Shown here piece by piece: positions 1-11,300 of a DNA stretch of 64,000 bases; the stretch's first letter is position 1; every line of letters starts with the position of its first letter. Location: assembly GCA_903838675.1 (NCBI GenBank), contig CAILZI010000102.1, forward strand, positions 1 to 64,000, given 5' to 3'. The position numbers and the translations under genes were made by a program. The DNA comes from an uncultured Verrucomicrobiota bacterium (GTDB lineage: Bacteria; Verrucomicrobiota; Verrucomicrobiia; Verrucomicrobiales; Verrucomicrobiaceae). The notes beneath the pieces were generated by a model. That model was not told the DNA's origin. It did not search any database and saw nothing but the letters and a program-made list of their open reading frames with translations.

Positions 1-2
1 GC

Positions 3-389
3 TGCATGCTCACGATGACATCTTGCGCGGGCCTTGTAGCGGCAATTACTTCACCGCCTGGTCAGCTCTTTATTGTCACCGCTGAAGCCATGGGCAAGCA
101 GCTCGCCAATGCGGAAGAAGAGAAGATCGTCGAACAAGTGATCCTCAAGTCGCAGGCTCAGATCGCCGTGCTCAACGCGCAAGGCGTCAATACCAACACG
201 GCCAAAGAAATCCTGAGGCAGTCTGAACTCCTTGGCCTGGCTGGCGTGGTCACTGCCGCACAACAGCAATACACCGGCATGACCGGGCATGCCTACGTGC
301 TGCCCAAAGATCCGCTCGTCGCCGCATCCCTTCCCGTTGTTTCGACAGCCAATCCACCCACAGCGCACGCTGCAACGAGCGGGAACTGA
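3..389 (+). CDS. Partial small protein, possible lipoprotein, phage-like context
   Basis: The frame is open from the window edge to a TGA at 387-389, so the true start probably lies upstream. The first residues visible (MLTMTSCAGL) resemble the end of a lipoprotein signal with a lipobox-like MTSC. That fits only if the rest of the signal peptide lies outside the window; the alternative is a short protein starting at the ATG at 6. The middle (about residues 25-70) is Glu/Lys/Gln/Ala-rich and probably helical. The C-terminus ends in AATSGN, identical to the end of the next gene. I do not recognise the family. The next gene and the peptidase downstream suggest a phage or lysis-module origin, but this is inference. 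Confidence 0.5.
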   Translation, partial: CMLTMTSCAGLVAAITSPPGQLFIVTAEAMGKQLANAEEEKIVEQVILKSQAQIAVLNAQGVNTNTAKEILRQSELLGLAGVVTAAQQQYTGMTGHAYVLPKDPLVAASLPVVSTANPPTAHAATSGN

Positions 390-390
390 A
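368..390 (+). repeat. Direct repeat copy 1, 3' end of first gene
   Basis: These 23 bases recur exactly at 663-685. Each copy spans the last codons (AATSGN) and stop of a different small gene. Both copies are followed within about 20 bp by a CCCCACAC string. Confidence 0.85.
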
Positions 391-411
391 CCCCACACCT
401 CCAAATCCTTC

Positions 412-684
412 ATGAAGCCCATGCGCTGCAAAGTTAAAATCACCGAGGTCAAACTCGGTGAAAATTGCGATCAAATCACTGCCGTCCCGGTCTGTAAATC
501 AGGTGCCTATCCCGCCGATGGCTCCGATGAAGACAACACGTTCTCGAAATTCAGTCCTAGCGGCTGCCTGCAGCTCACCATCGCCAATCCTGAACTGCTC
601 AACGTCTATCGCCCTGGTCAGCAGTTCTACGTGGACTGGACGCCTATCGAGCCCGTAGCGGCCGCTGCAACGAGCGGGAACTGA
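412..684 (+). CDS. Small phage-type protein of unknown function
   Basis: The ATG at 412 gives 90 aa beginning MKPMRCKVKI; the open frame extends further upstream but overlaps the preceding gene, so 412 (or the ATG at 421) is preferred. The pattern of an N-terminal RCKVKI strand, a central SKFSPSG segment, then LTIANPELLNVYRPGQQFYVDWTP resembles small proteins of unknown function common in tailed-phage genomes (recollection of the family, not a search). No catalytic motif or membrane segment is visible. It lies 22 bp after the preceding gene and ends with the same AATSGN residues, encoded by a 23-bp identical sequence. A role in a phage structural or accessory module is inferred only from resemblance and neighbours. 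Confidence 0.6.
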   Translation: MKPMRCKVKITEVKLGENCDQITAVPVCKSGAYPADGSDEDNTFSKFSPSGCLQLTIANPELLNVYRPGQQFYVDWTPIEPVAAAATSGN

Positions 685-685
685 A
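663..685 (+). repeat. Direct repeat copy 2, 3' end of second gene
   Basis: Exact copy of 368-390, 295 bp downstream. It encodes the AATSGN end and the TGA of the small phage-type protein. The genes preceding the two copies are not otherwise similar. Confidence 0.85.
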
Positions 686-808
686 ACACATTACCCCACA
701 CACATGAGAAAAAGAGAATTGATGGCCAAGCAGTAGTGGAAGCAGGCAGAGCTGGCGTATCCGGCGCGCCCCACAAAGGTAACGTAAGTGCCCACCCTGA
801 TCTCTTTT
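685..808. other. Gap between small ORFs and terminator
   Basis: No convincing gene. A 10-codon ATG frame at 704 (MRKRELMAKQ) is too short to support. The segment leads straight into the terminator hairpin. Confidence 0.4.
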
Positions 809-845
809 ACACCCCGGTTCCCCAAAGGAGCCGGGGTGTTTTTTT
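809..845 (+). terminator. Rho-independent terminator
   Basis: ACACCCCGG (809-817) pairs perfectly with CCGGGGTGT (831-839). The stem can extend inward by four pairs (818-821 with 827-830, one G-U), and seven T residues follow (839-845). It closes the transcription unit of the two small genes. It sits only 18 bp before the start codon of the peptidase gene. Confidence 0.85.
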
Positions 846-862
846 GACACCAGCTCGGTGTC
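846..862 (+). promoter_or_regulatory. Hairpin abutting the M15 peptidase start codon
   Basis: GACACC (846-851) and GGTGTC (857-862) form a perfect 6-bp stem with a 5-nt loop, ending one base before the ATG at 863. There is no Shine-Dalgarno between hairpin and ATG; the nearest AAAGGAG lies inside the terminator loop/stem at 824-830. The hairpin could hold the start region or simply follow from the terminator arrangement. Confidence 0.5.
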
Positions 863-1474
863 ATGGAACTCGACACCGTCATCCGTGAAGTTCAAACCGC
901 TCTCGGCATCACCGCCGACGGCAAGCCAGGCCCGATTACTTGGGAAGCCATCCATGAGCACATCATCGGGCAGCATGCCCTCAGCGTTCAGCCCGTCGAG
1001 GTGACCGGGGGCACCGTTGATCCCCGCAGTGAAGCCTGCATCATCACACTGCATCCTCGTGTTCAACCCTATGCACGAACCCTGGTGCAACGAGCTGCAG
1101 CTGCCGGCATCACCATCGAAATCATTTCCGGTTTGCGCACCTATGACGAACAGACCGCGCTGTATGCGCAAGGTCGGAGCAAACCGGGCTCAAAAGTCAC
1201 CAATGCCAGCGCCGGCTACAGCAATCACAACTTCGGCCTCGCTTTCGACATCGGCGTCTGGCAAAGCGGAAAATACCTCGATGACAGCCCGCTTTACAAA
1301 GCCGTGGCCACCATCGGCATCGATCTCGGACTCGAATGGGGAGGGAACTGGAAGAGCATCCAGGATCAACCGCATTACCAGCTGAGGCCCGACTGGGCCA
1401 AGGACATGCCCGAGTCCACCATGCTCGCGGAGCTCCGCCGCAGAAAAGACAGCGGCCTCGCTTTCTACGCATGA
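863..1474 (+). CDS. M15-family peptidoglycan peptidase (endolysin-like)
   Basis: The 203-aa product is a likely zinc D-Ala-D-Ala carboxypeptidase or L-Ala-D-Glu endopeptidase acting on cell-wall stem peptides, of the kind used by phages for lysis. Residues 1-40 (TALGITADGKPGPITWEAI) look like a short peptidoglycan-binding type repeat. The catalytic part runs from about 60 to 180. It contains SGLRTYDEQTALYAQGR, then SNHNFGLAFDIG with the zinc-ligand pattern SxHxxGxAxD (H122, D129), then LEWGGNW and PHYQL with H171 as third ligand. These match the Ply500/CwlK-like M15C group. No signal peptide is seen, which fits a phage endolysin relying on a holin, but no holin was recognised. An in-frame stop at 845 rules out a longer start. 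Confidence 0.88.
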   Translation: MELDTVIREVQTALGITADGKPGPITWEAIHEHIIGQHALSVQPVEVTGGTVDPRSEACIITLHPRVQPYARTLVQRAAAAGITIEIISGLRTYDEQTALYAQGRSKPGSKVTNASAGYSNHNFGLAFDIGVWQSGKYLDDSPLYKAVATIGIDLGLEWGGNWKSIQDQPHYQLRPDWAKDMPESTMLAELRRRKDSGLAFYA

Positions 1475-1568
1475 TCTACGTGGACTACACGCAATCTGCC
1501 CCTGGCGCTGTGAGGCAACAATTAAGCATTGACGGCCGAATAAAGTTTTTCATACGCTTCCCGCCTCT

Positions 1569-1751
1569 ATGAAAAATATCTTCATACCCCTGGCCATCAC
1601 ATTCTCCGCCACCTCCGCTCTCGCCCATCCCGGCAAAACCGACGCCAAAGGCGGCCACACCGACAGCAAAACCGGCAGGTATCACATCCATAAAAAGCCC
1701 GACGCGAAAGCTGACGCCCCCAAAAAGGACGCACCGAAAAAGAAGAAGTGA
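1569..1751 (+). CDS. Small secreted YHYH-type protein
   Basis: A 60-aa protein with a signal peptide (MKNIFIPLAITFSATSALA) followed by a short mature domain: HPGKTDAKGGHTDSKTGRYHIH. That is the HPGxTDxxGGHxDxxTGxYHxH pattern of small YHYH-type domains found in secreted bacterial proteins, often with a suspected metal-binding role because of the conserved His/Asp. The C-terminal 20 residues are Lys/Ala/Pro/Asp-rich and probably disordered. It stands alone, with a terminator 12 bp after the stop. The function is not established. Confidence 0.75.
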   Translation: MKNIFIPLAITFSATSALAHPGKTDAKGGHTDSKTGRYHIHKKPDAKADAPKKDAPKKKK

Positions 1752-1763
1752 CCACCTCCAATG

Positions 1764-1795
1764 CACCCCACCCCAGAAGGGTTGGGTGTTTTTTT
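1764..1795 (+). terminator. Rho-independent terminator after the YHYH gene
   Basis: A 10-bp stem (1764-1773 with 1779-1788, one C/T mismatch) has a 5-nt loop and is followed by seven T residues. Confidence 0.8.
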
Positions 1796-2276
1796 AACAG
1801 TGCGGGTTACCCAGAGGTAACCCATCACTCTGAAATCTAGTAAAATCAATGATCTGAGAATGCTTCGATTCCTGTCGGGGATACTTGGTCAAATCAAGTA
1901 AAGGGGGGGGAGATAAAAGGCAAACCGGGGTGGGAAAATCACAATGATAGCCGAAAAATTCATGATTTTTTCTGAAAGATTCATTTTTTCTAGCCATTTG
2001 CCTAAGGGGAAACCTGTATTAAAGAAAGGCTTTGGTGGTGACCTAAAAGATTGAAAATCAGCGATCTAACTTTTTTTGCGAAAAGATAAAAATAGGTTGT
2101 CGGAGGAGGGGCGAATGTGTTTGGATACAAAGAATACCTTTAGATTCCACCAACCTCATCCTGCGCAGAAGTTAAGAATGCAGCAGCCGTACCTCTTTCG
2201 AAGAGAATGCGTGCCGCTGCCTCTCTGTATTTTTGACCGCAGACACGGGGGCGATTTACCTTTTTCTTTTTAAATT
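1796..2276. other. AT-rich gene-free region upstream of the giant gene
   Basis: About 480 bp with lower GC than its surroundings and A/T-rich runs around 1950-1995 and 2070-2093. Short frames exist (1794-1997 minus, 2076-2273 plus), but neither looks like a protein and neither has a domain. This is where the promoter and 5' UTR of the giant gene must lie. I could not pick a -35/-10 pair with acceptable spacing. No Shine-Dalgarno precedes the ATG at 2277; the last bases before it are T/A-rich. Confidence 0.5.
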
Positions 2277-2369
2277 ATGAAGACACTACGCCACCACCGC
2301 CAATTCCTTGGATGGTTCATGATTTGCCTCATGGCAACCTGGCTTCCCGGACCGCTTGCAGTGAATGCA
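2277..2369 (+). other. Signal peptide of the giant protein
   Basis: Residues 1-31: a basic N-region (KTLRHHR), a hydrophobic core around FLGWFMICLMATWL, a Pro-containing end (PGPLA), and cleavage predicted after VNA. It supports Sec export. Confidence 0.85.
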
Positions 2370-5300
2370 GCGACTCTTTATTGGGACAGTGATGCCACGG
2401 CAATCGACAATGTTGTCACAGGCGGCGGGCTTGGAGGAGTAGGCACCTGGAACAACGCATCGGGAGCGAACTGGTGGAACGCCAATGGTCTGCTGCCATC
2501 GTCTCTTACTACCTGGAACAATCTTAACAATGACACGGCAGTCTTCACAGGTACGGCTGGATCTGTCTACCTGGGGGCATCAGGGATCACGGTTGGTGGT
2601 CTGCAGTTCAACGCCACGGGATATACGCTGGGTGCTGCGGGGAATCAAAACACGCTGACGTTTGGAGGGGCGAACAACACCATCACGCTCAACAACATTG
2701 CTGCGGCGACCATCAATGGATCTTTGGCGGGGAACAATGTGACGTTGTCTGGCGGTGTGTTTGACGGAAACACTGCGGGCACTCTGACGCTTTCGGGGAC
2801 GTCTGTGGCGGCACTGACGGGCTGGAGTGGCACGACCACCATCAACAATGGCATGACCATGTCGATTTTGCAGAACAGCCGTGCGCTGGTGAACACCTCT
2901 GCGATTACGATGAACGGTGGCACCATACTGCTGACGAACACGACGAATGCGGAAGCGGCGCTTGACCGTGTGAAAAATTCGGCAGCGATCACCTCGAATG
3001 GCGGCACGATTCAAATCACTGACACAGCGGCTGCTGTGACGGTGGGATCGGAAACCATCGGAGCGGTGACCTTGAATGCGGGCCGGTTGAACATCTTTGG
3101 CACGAACGCCGTCTCCAGTGGTACGGAGGCGATCATTTTGAGCGGTCTTACCCAGACAGGGACTGGCACCGTGACCATCTCTGCCGGCACCGCCCTGAAC
3201 ACCACGACGAACCGGATCAATAACAGTGGCTTTGGTGCAGCGACTACGGCAGGCCAGATCATCGGGCCATGGCTGACAACGGGGACAGGTCTGGCCACCA
3301 ACAATGACTACGGGGTCTATGATTCCTCAGGAAACATTCTGCAGGCGAACATTGCGGCGACGGCTGAAACCACCTGGACGAATGCGGCCAACAGCTACAC
3401 CCTGAACGCGGCCACGACGCTGACAGCGACGCGCAACATGACCGGCCTGCGTTATACTGGCGCGGCTGCCTCGCTCACGCTGGCAACTGGTGCCAACCTT
3501 GGCACGACGGGCATCCTCAATGGGGGCTCGGGAACTCTAACCATAGCACCGGGTACCGGGGGCGTGGTGACGCTGCCGAGCACGACTTCGGCGAACCTGT
3601 ATGTTTCCGCGAGCAACAGCCAGGCGATCACGATCAGTGCTCCTATCAATGACAATGGTGCGGGCGTGCTGACGCTGGTGCTTTCGGGTACGAACACGAC
3701 GACACTCAGTGGCACCAACGGCTACACTGGTGGCACCGTGATCAATGCGGGCACCCTCAGCATTGCGGGTACGACAAACTTGGGCGGTCTCAACGGAGCC
3801 ATTTCATTCAACAATGCCGGAAACGGCGGTGGTGTTCTTAGCATCACCGGAGCCACGCAAACAATTGACACCGGCCGCGCTATTTTCCTCAACAACGGTT
3901 CCTTGGGAACGATCAACACCACGAATGCTTCGGTGACGACGATCAACGGGGTTATTTCTGGTACGGGTGGTCTCATCGCGACGCCGGTGGCGGGTGGTGT
4001 GCTGCTGCTGGGGGGGCAGAACACTTATACGGGCCCGACGTTGGTGAACACGGGTACGCTCAGAGCCGGGGTTTCGTCGGCTGCTGGAAGTGGTGCGTTT
4101 GGCAACAATTCGGCGGTAACGATGGCGAACGTGGCGACGGTTTTTCTGGATCTCAACGGGGCCAGCAACAGCATCGGATCGCTTTCTGGTGGTGGCAGCA
4201 CAGGTGGAGCGGTGCTCCTCAACAACGCAATTCTTACCGTGGGGGGGAACAACGAGAACACCACTTTTGCTGGAACCATCTCTGATGGGGGTACTGGCGG
4301 TGTTACCAAAGTGGGGACCGGCATTTTGACGCTCACCTCTTCCCGAGCCGTGACAACCACGGCTGCATCGGCTGCGACGAGCACGCTGACTGTTCCGACG
4401 GCAGGCCTTCAGCCTGGCATGGCGGTCGTGGGGAACAACATCCCGGAGGGGACATTGATTGCGAGCATCATCAATTCGACTTCACTTGCTCTTACCACCA
4501 CCGTCACGGTGGCCAGTGGCGCCGGCATTACGATTGGTGGCAATGCCTTCACTGGCGGTCTGAATGTGAACGGCGGCCTGATCAATTTCACCAACGAGGT
4601 GATGCTTGGAAACGGAGCCATCAACTTTAATGGTGGCGGGCTGCAGTGGAGCCCCAATACGACGGCTTTCGGGAGTGTTGATCCTTCGAGCCTGACAATG
4701 ACCTTTAACAGCGATGCCACCTTTGACACCAATAACAACCAGGCGGTGCTGGCCTATGGTGTCGGTAACAACGGAGCGGGCGGTCTCGCCAAAGTCGGCA
4801 ATGGAACCTTGTTCCTGCAAGGTGTCGACAGTTACCAAGGCAACACGACCGTTGTCGCTGGCACGCTCAGTGCTCAGAGCAACTTTGCCTTCGGCATGGG
4901 GACCAATTCCACCATCACGGTGCAATCGGGTGCGGCGGTGGTGCTCAGTGGGTTGCTCAATAGCGGCATCACCACCGGCGGGGCAAATTTGGGCGGGTCG
5001 CTGACGCTCAACGGCAACGGCGCACTCGCCGGTCAAAGCGGTGCGCTGGTCAGCAACAGCGGCAACAATACTTTTGCTGGTGCCATCACTCTGGGAGGTT
5101 CGTCCACCATTTCGGTGGATTCTGGTACTCTGACGCTCTCCAGCGGTACTTCGGTGACAGGCACGGGTGACCTGACACTCACGGGCGCTGGCAGCGGCAG
5201 CCTCACGGATAATCTCTCGCAGACAGGCGGCTTGAACAAAACAGGGTCGGGCACTTGGAATCTGACGGGTGCTGGTGGCTCTTACACGGGTGCCACCAGC

Positions 5301-8300
5301 ATCACTGGAGGTGTTTTGATCATTGCTGGCGGGGCGTTGGGCACCACCTCCGGGACCAGCTTGGGCGGTGCGACGCTGAACCTTGCCAGTGGCAGTCAAA
5401 GCATCGGCAATCTCACCATCAATGCGAATACAAACAACAGTGTGATCGCTGGCTCTGCAGCCACCCTTGGCATTGGCAGCACCATCACCCGTGGCACCGG
5501 CAGTACGGTGGCCTTTGATATTTCGGCGGGGGGAACCCTTTCAACAACGGCGATCAGCAAACTGCTCGGCTATGCCACCATCAAAGATGGCAGTGGAACA
5601 GGCGTCGCATTGATCAATGGCAGCAATAATATCGTGCGCTACACGGGGGTGGGGGCAAGTGTGCTGGCGAACAGCAGCAACAATGCCGCCACGGACTACA
5701 CCACCAACGGCATGGCCACCAATCCGCTGCTTTGGAGCAGCACCATCACCACACGCTCGGTCAATTCCCTGACCGTTGACACCACCAACGGTGCGCAGAC
5801 GGTCAACATGGGTGCGGTCGGCAACGTTCTGACAGATACCAGCGGTGTTGTGCAGTTCCTTGGTTCCAGCGCTGGCACCCTGCTGGGTGGTCAGGTCGGA
5901 GCAACCAATTCGGAAGTTTTTGTGCACCAGTACGGAACCGGTGTCTTCAGCATCAACAGTGCGATCAGTGGCGGCACCGGCAGCTTGATCAAATTTGGCA
6001 GTGGCACCCTGCAGGTGTCGGGCGGGATTTCCACGGCAAGCGCCATCCTGAACGGCAGCACGACGATCAAGGTTGCCAGCACTGCCGGACTTGCGGTCGG
6101 TCAGGCGGTGACGGGTTTCGGCATTGCAGCGGGAACCACCATTGCAAGTCTTGGTGCCGGCACCGTGACTCTGTCACAGGCAGCAACGCAATCGACTTCC
6201 ATTTTCCTGACCATTGGCAGCGGCACCACGGCCATCAATGCCACAGGCAATCTGAGTGACACCTCCACGGTGAATGTTGCAAGCACCGCAGGCCTTGTCG
6301 TTGGTCAGGCGGTCACTGGATATGGAGTACAAGCAGGCACCACCATTACGAGCATTGGAACAGGCACGATCACCCTGTCGCAGCAGGTGACACTGCCGAC
6401 CTCCTCTTCGGTGACATTTGGCACGGGCAGCACCTATACAGGCCTTACGCTTATCAATGGTGGCACCCTGCAGGCAGGTTCTTCGAGCCTGTTCTCGGTT
6501 GGCACGGTCACTGACAGCGTGGCGGCAGTGCCGACTGCTCTGGGCGGCCCGCTGGGGATTGGTTCAGCGGTGACGCTGGCGAATGTGGCGGGAGCGGCGC
6601 TGGATGTGAATGGCTACACGGTGGCGATTGGCTCACTTTCAGGCGGCGGTGCGGCGGGCGGCAATGTCCTTCTCAGCAATGGCGGCACACTCCAGATCGG
6701 TGGGATCAATTTCCTCAACAATACTTCCCTCATCGGTACGCGCACGAGCTTTGGCGGTCAGATCAGCGGCACGGGCAATCTGACACTCGTCGGTGGCGGT
6801 GTGCTTGACCTTACGAACAGCAGCAACAATTTCACGGGACAGGTGAACATCAATTCCGGAACATTGGTCATCACCAATCAAACTCAGCTGGGGGCGGGCA
6901 CCTCGCCGGTTTTTGTGAACGGCATCAACAGCTCTGTGGGACTGCCCAGCGGCATGCTGGTGATTCAGGGCGGAGGTGGTGCCACGGGGATCACCTTCAG
7001 CCGTGACCTCAGTCTTGCGAGCCGCGGCAACAACAATTTTAACGGCCTGTCGCTGCTGAACATTGGCAACAACACTTACACGGGTGTCATCAGCAACTCG
7101 AGCGTTGCTGAGAACCGCGTGGGCTCTTCGTTTGGCACCTTGTACATTTCGAGTGCGGGCGTGCTTTCGATGGGGAATACCAACCAGAGTCTCTACATCA
7201 CAGGCGGACCTGGCAATGTGGTGATTGACGGTCTGCTCATTGGCGGCTCCACCGGTATTTCGGGCATCAACAAGTCATCGGGGCAGGGGCTTAACAACAC
7301 GCTGGTGCTGACCAACATCAACAACACCTACATCGGGGATTTCCGTGCTGACTCAGGCTCCATCCGAATCAGTGATGCCCGGCAGCTGGGCCTCGGTACT
7401 TCAGCCAGTGTCATACGTGGCAACATCGGCACGTGGGAATTCCGCACAGCCAATCCCGCCGCTTTCCTCACCAAAAACACCAGTCTCGTCGACAACGGCA
7501 CGCTGGTCATTCTGGTTGATCGTGCGATCGGGGGAGCCTCCACCATCAATCAAACGGTTACGTTCGGATCGCTGGGCTCTGTTCCTGGCGGCGCGGCAAA
7601 TGGTGGCATGAACATTCTAGGTCGAGATGGCTATTCGGTGAGCTACACGTCTTTCAATCCGCTGGGCATCAGTGCCAACCTGGCCTCGCTGAGCATCACC
7701 AACAGCGGCAGTGGTTTTGCGACATTCAACGGCGACATCTGGAAGACCACTGAAAACGGCGCGGTGCGCACCTTCACTCTGGCCGGGGGCGGTGACATGC
7801 TGGTGACAGGCAGCATCCTCAACACAGCCAATCGTGGGATGCTTTTCACCAAATCGGGCACCGGCACGGCCAGTGTTCTTGGATCTGCATCAACCTTCGG
7901 TGGTGCCACCAGCGTGAATGGTGGTACTTTGATCATCAGCAGCATGGGTGGGCTCAACAACAATGTGACCGGCGCAGGAGCTTATTCCAGCCAGGTCAAT
8001 CTTGGCACTTCAACCACTTCCGGCACCTTGAACTACACGGGTGCGGGCGAGACGTCGGCCAAAGTTTTCAACCTCGCGGGAACGACAGGCGTCAATGCCA
8101 TCCTGCTGGCTAATCAAACGGGATCGACAGGGCTGGTGCTTACGAGTGACGTTGCCGCGACCGGAGTTGGAGCCAAGACCTTCGTTCTGGGCGGCGACAG
8201 CCTGTCCACCACCATCAACCAAATCCAGGGAGTTATTCAGGACAGCTCGACGCCCACAACCTCATTGTTGAAGATCGGCAATGGCACCTGGCGTTATGCT

Positions 8301-11300
8301 CCTACCGTGGGGAATTACGCGGCCGCATCCTCGGGCATCACCGTCACCACCGGCAATGCGAACGTCAATCAGCTGGTGCTCAGCAGTGTGTCGGGTCTGG
8401 TTCTGGGGCAGGCCATCACGGCGACGCCAACGAACGGTCCTGCCGTGGGTTCGATAATCACAGCGATCGATGCCACCACGAACACAGTGACCGTCAGCGG
8501 CAACATCGGTGGTACCGCGATCACCGGCGGGTCTGCGATCACCTTTGGCGCGATTGGCACGGGTTTTACGGGTGGCATCACCATTTCAGGTGGCAAGCTG
8601 CAGTTCAGCCCCACCGTTGCCTCAGGCACGGGGTCCGACCTGATCAACAACAGCACGGGTACGGTCACGTTCAACGTGGACGCCGTGCGGGCCAATGGAT
8701 ATGCCGGTGGCATTTTTGAGTACAAGGGCTTCAGCACCGGCAGTTCGGAGTCTGCAGCGGCCCTTACCGCCACTGCAGGTGCGGGCACCGTGCTGGTGAC
8801 CGCTGGCAGTTCCGGCACGACGGCGCTTACATTCTCAAGCCTGGCTGCGGTGCCAGCGGGAACGAGTCTTAATTTTATCACGGACACGAGTGCTGGCGGG
8901 GCGGCCACGATCACGCTTACGGGAGCGGCCAATGTGAACGGCATCCTGAATGCGCACCTTTACTTTAAAGGAGCAGATTTTGCTGCGGGCAGCACTGTGG
9001 GAGCAGCCACCTACACGACATTTTCTGGCGGTACAGCGCTGACGACCGCCAACACGACGCCCTACTTGCTCACCGGCAATGTGACGGCGCAAACCACCGC
9101 GACCATCAACGCGGGCATCAAAGTGGCCAGCAGTGGTGCGAGTGCTCTGACCCTTGCCTCCGGCCAGACACTCACGCTCCAGAATGGCGGAGCCACCGTT
9201 TCTGGCGGCATTCTTGTCACCGGTGGAAATTCACTCACCATTTCCGGCGGCACTGGAATCACCTCTGGTGGCGCGGCAGATCTCGTCTTCCGAGCCGACA
9301 CGGCCAGCGACACGATCACACTTTCCACCGCCATGCTGGTGGGCACCACCGGCGGCTTCACCAAAAACGGTCTGGGCACCCTGGTCTTGAACGCAGTCAA
9401 TGCTGAGGCGGCGGCCACCATCACCATCAACGAAGGCACATTGAAGCTTTCGGGTGCCACCACCACGCTGGGTGCCACGAACATGAACGTGACCATGCGC
9501 CAGGGCACCACACTGGACATGAACGGGGTCAACATCAGCAACACTGCGGTGAGCGGGACAAACACGCTTCCCATCAACGCCTTGTCTGGCACGGGGACGA
9601 TCACCAACAGCGCCGCCTCAGGGACTGCCACCCTTTCAGTTGGCAGCGGCAATACCGCCGGGGTATTCACAGGGAACATTCTGGACGGTGCCAATGCCAC
9701 TATCGCCTTGATCAAGACGGGCACGGCCGCGCAGTCACTCTCCGGGGTCAACACCTTTAGTGGAGGCCTGCAGATCCTCGGTGGTACGGTGGTGGCCAAC
9801 AGCCTGGCAAACATAGGTAACGCGAGCAGCATCGGTACGGGCAGCAGTTCGAACAACGCCGGAAGCCTCATATTCAACAACGGCACCTTGCAATACACCG
9901 GCTCAACGGCGAACGGCATTTTCCAAACGACAGCAACGCCATCAGTCTCCATCAACCGCCTTTTCACTCTTCTAGGCGCCGGCACGATTGATTCCTCGGG
10001 AACGTTCGGCAACAACATCGTCACCGCAGCAGGTGCCGCCAACAGTGCCGCTCTCATCTTCAACAACACCGGTGACGTGGCGTACGGCGGGGTGGCAGGA
10101 GCGCGAACACTGACGCTGACGGGGACTTCCATTGGAGACAACGAGATCGACGTGCATCTCATCGACAATCCAAACACTGGAGCACTTTCCATCACCAAGT
10201 CGGGAGCAAGCCTGTGGATACTGGGCAATGCCAGCAATGCGTACACCGGAGCCACGACCATCACTGCAGGCCAGTTGCGCGCCGTGGATGGTGCCAGTCT
10301 GCCCACGGCATCCAATCTGCGCCTCGCGGGTGGTGTGCTTGAAACCTCCGGCACATTCACACGAAGCATAGGCACCGGCGCGGGCCAGGTGGCCTGGACC
10401 GATGCCACTGGCACTGCCTTCAGCCAGAACGGTGGTTTCGCGGCCAGCACAGCCCGGCTCATTGTTAATTTAGGCGGGATCGGTGCGATGCAAACCTGGG
10501 GAGTCGGAGGCATTGGCAATGGCACAGGCACCCTGATCCTCAGTTCGACCACGGCGCTGTATGACACTCTGGTGGTCAACCCCATCAACCTCAATGGCGC
10601 CGTGCGCACCGTGACGGTGAATGACAACACCAGCACTTTCATGGATTACGCCACACTTCAGGGCACTCTCAGTGGTGTGGCGGGAAGCGGCCTGATCATA
10701 ACGGGCCCTGGTCTGCTTTATCTGACGGGTGCCAACACGTACAGCGGCAACACCACTTTGACAGGCGGTGCCGTGGACGTGACGTCCATTGGTGGCGGCT
10801 CTGTTGCCACGAGTGCTTTTGGTGATGGTTCGGGACAGTTGAACCTGAATGGCGGCACCTTGACCTATGCTGGAGCTGGAGAAACAGCCCAGCGCCAGAT
10901 CAACATTAATTCCTCGACCACCATCGAATCGAGCGGCAGCGGTGCCTTGATTCTGAGCAACGTCGTCAATGCGACGGCTGGCAACAAGGTCTTGAATTTG
11001 ATCGGTTTCAGCAACGATGCCAACACCATCACCTCAGTGCTGGCGGACAACGGCGGAGCGCTGCGCATTGTCAAGACAGGAGGCGGCACGTGGGAACTGA
11101 CTGGCAGCAATACATTCACTGGAGGTGTTCAGGTGAATGGCGGCTTCCTCGGCGTTGGGAGCAACAGCGGCAGCCTTGGTGCCGTTGGACCCACAGGTTT
11201 GGTGGCCAATGCGGTTGCGAACACAACAACGATCACCCTTTCTTCTGGAACGACCGCTGGTCTGGTCGTGGGCATGAACATCAGTGGCAATGGTATTGGC

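Noticed and set aside
685..808. A possible tRNA or small RNA before the terminator
   Set aside because: I looked for a T-loop GTTCGA-type sequence and an acceptor stem and found neither.
1794..1997. A 67-aa minus-strand frame in the AT-rich region
   Set aside because: Starts within the terminator tail region, has a low-complexity composition and no family resemblance.
2051..2090. A TTGAAA/GATAAA promoter pair before the giant gene
   Set aside because: The spacing of about 28 bp is too long for a sigma-70 promoter.
2076..2273. A 65-aa plus-strand frame just before the giant gene
   Set aside because: No Shine-Dalgarno, no recognisable domain, unusual composition; more likely part of the leader of the giant gene.
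9062..10642. A 526-aa minus-strand frame inside the giant gene
   Set aside because: It is one of many long antisense frames (also at 29106-30491, 31401-33500, 42153-43547) produced by the biased, repetitive codon use of the giant gene. The translations are Val/Pro/Arg-rich with no domain or start signal.
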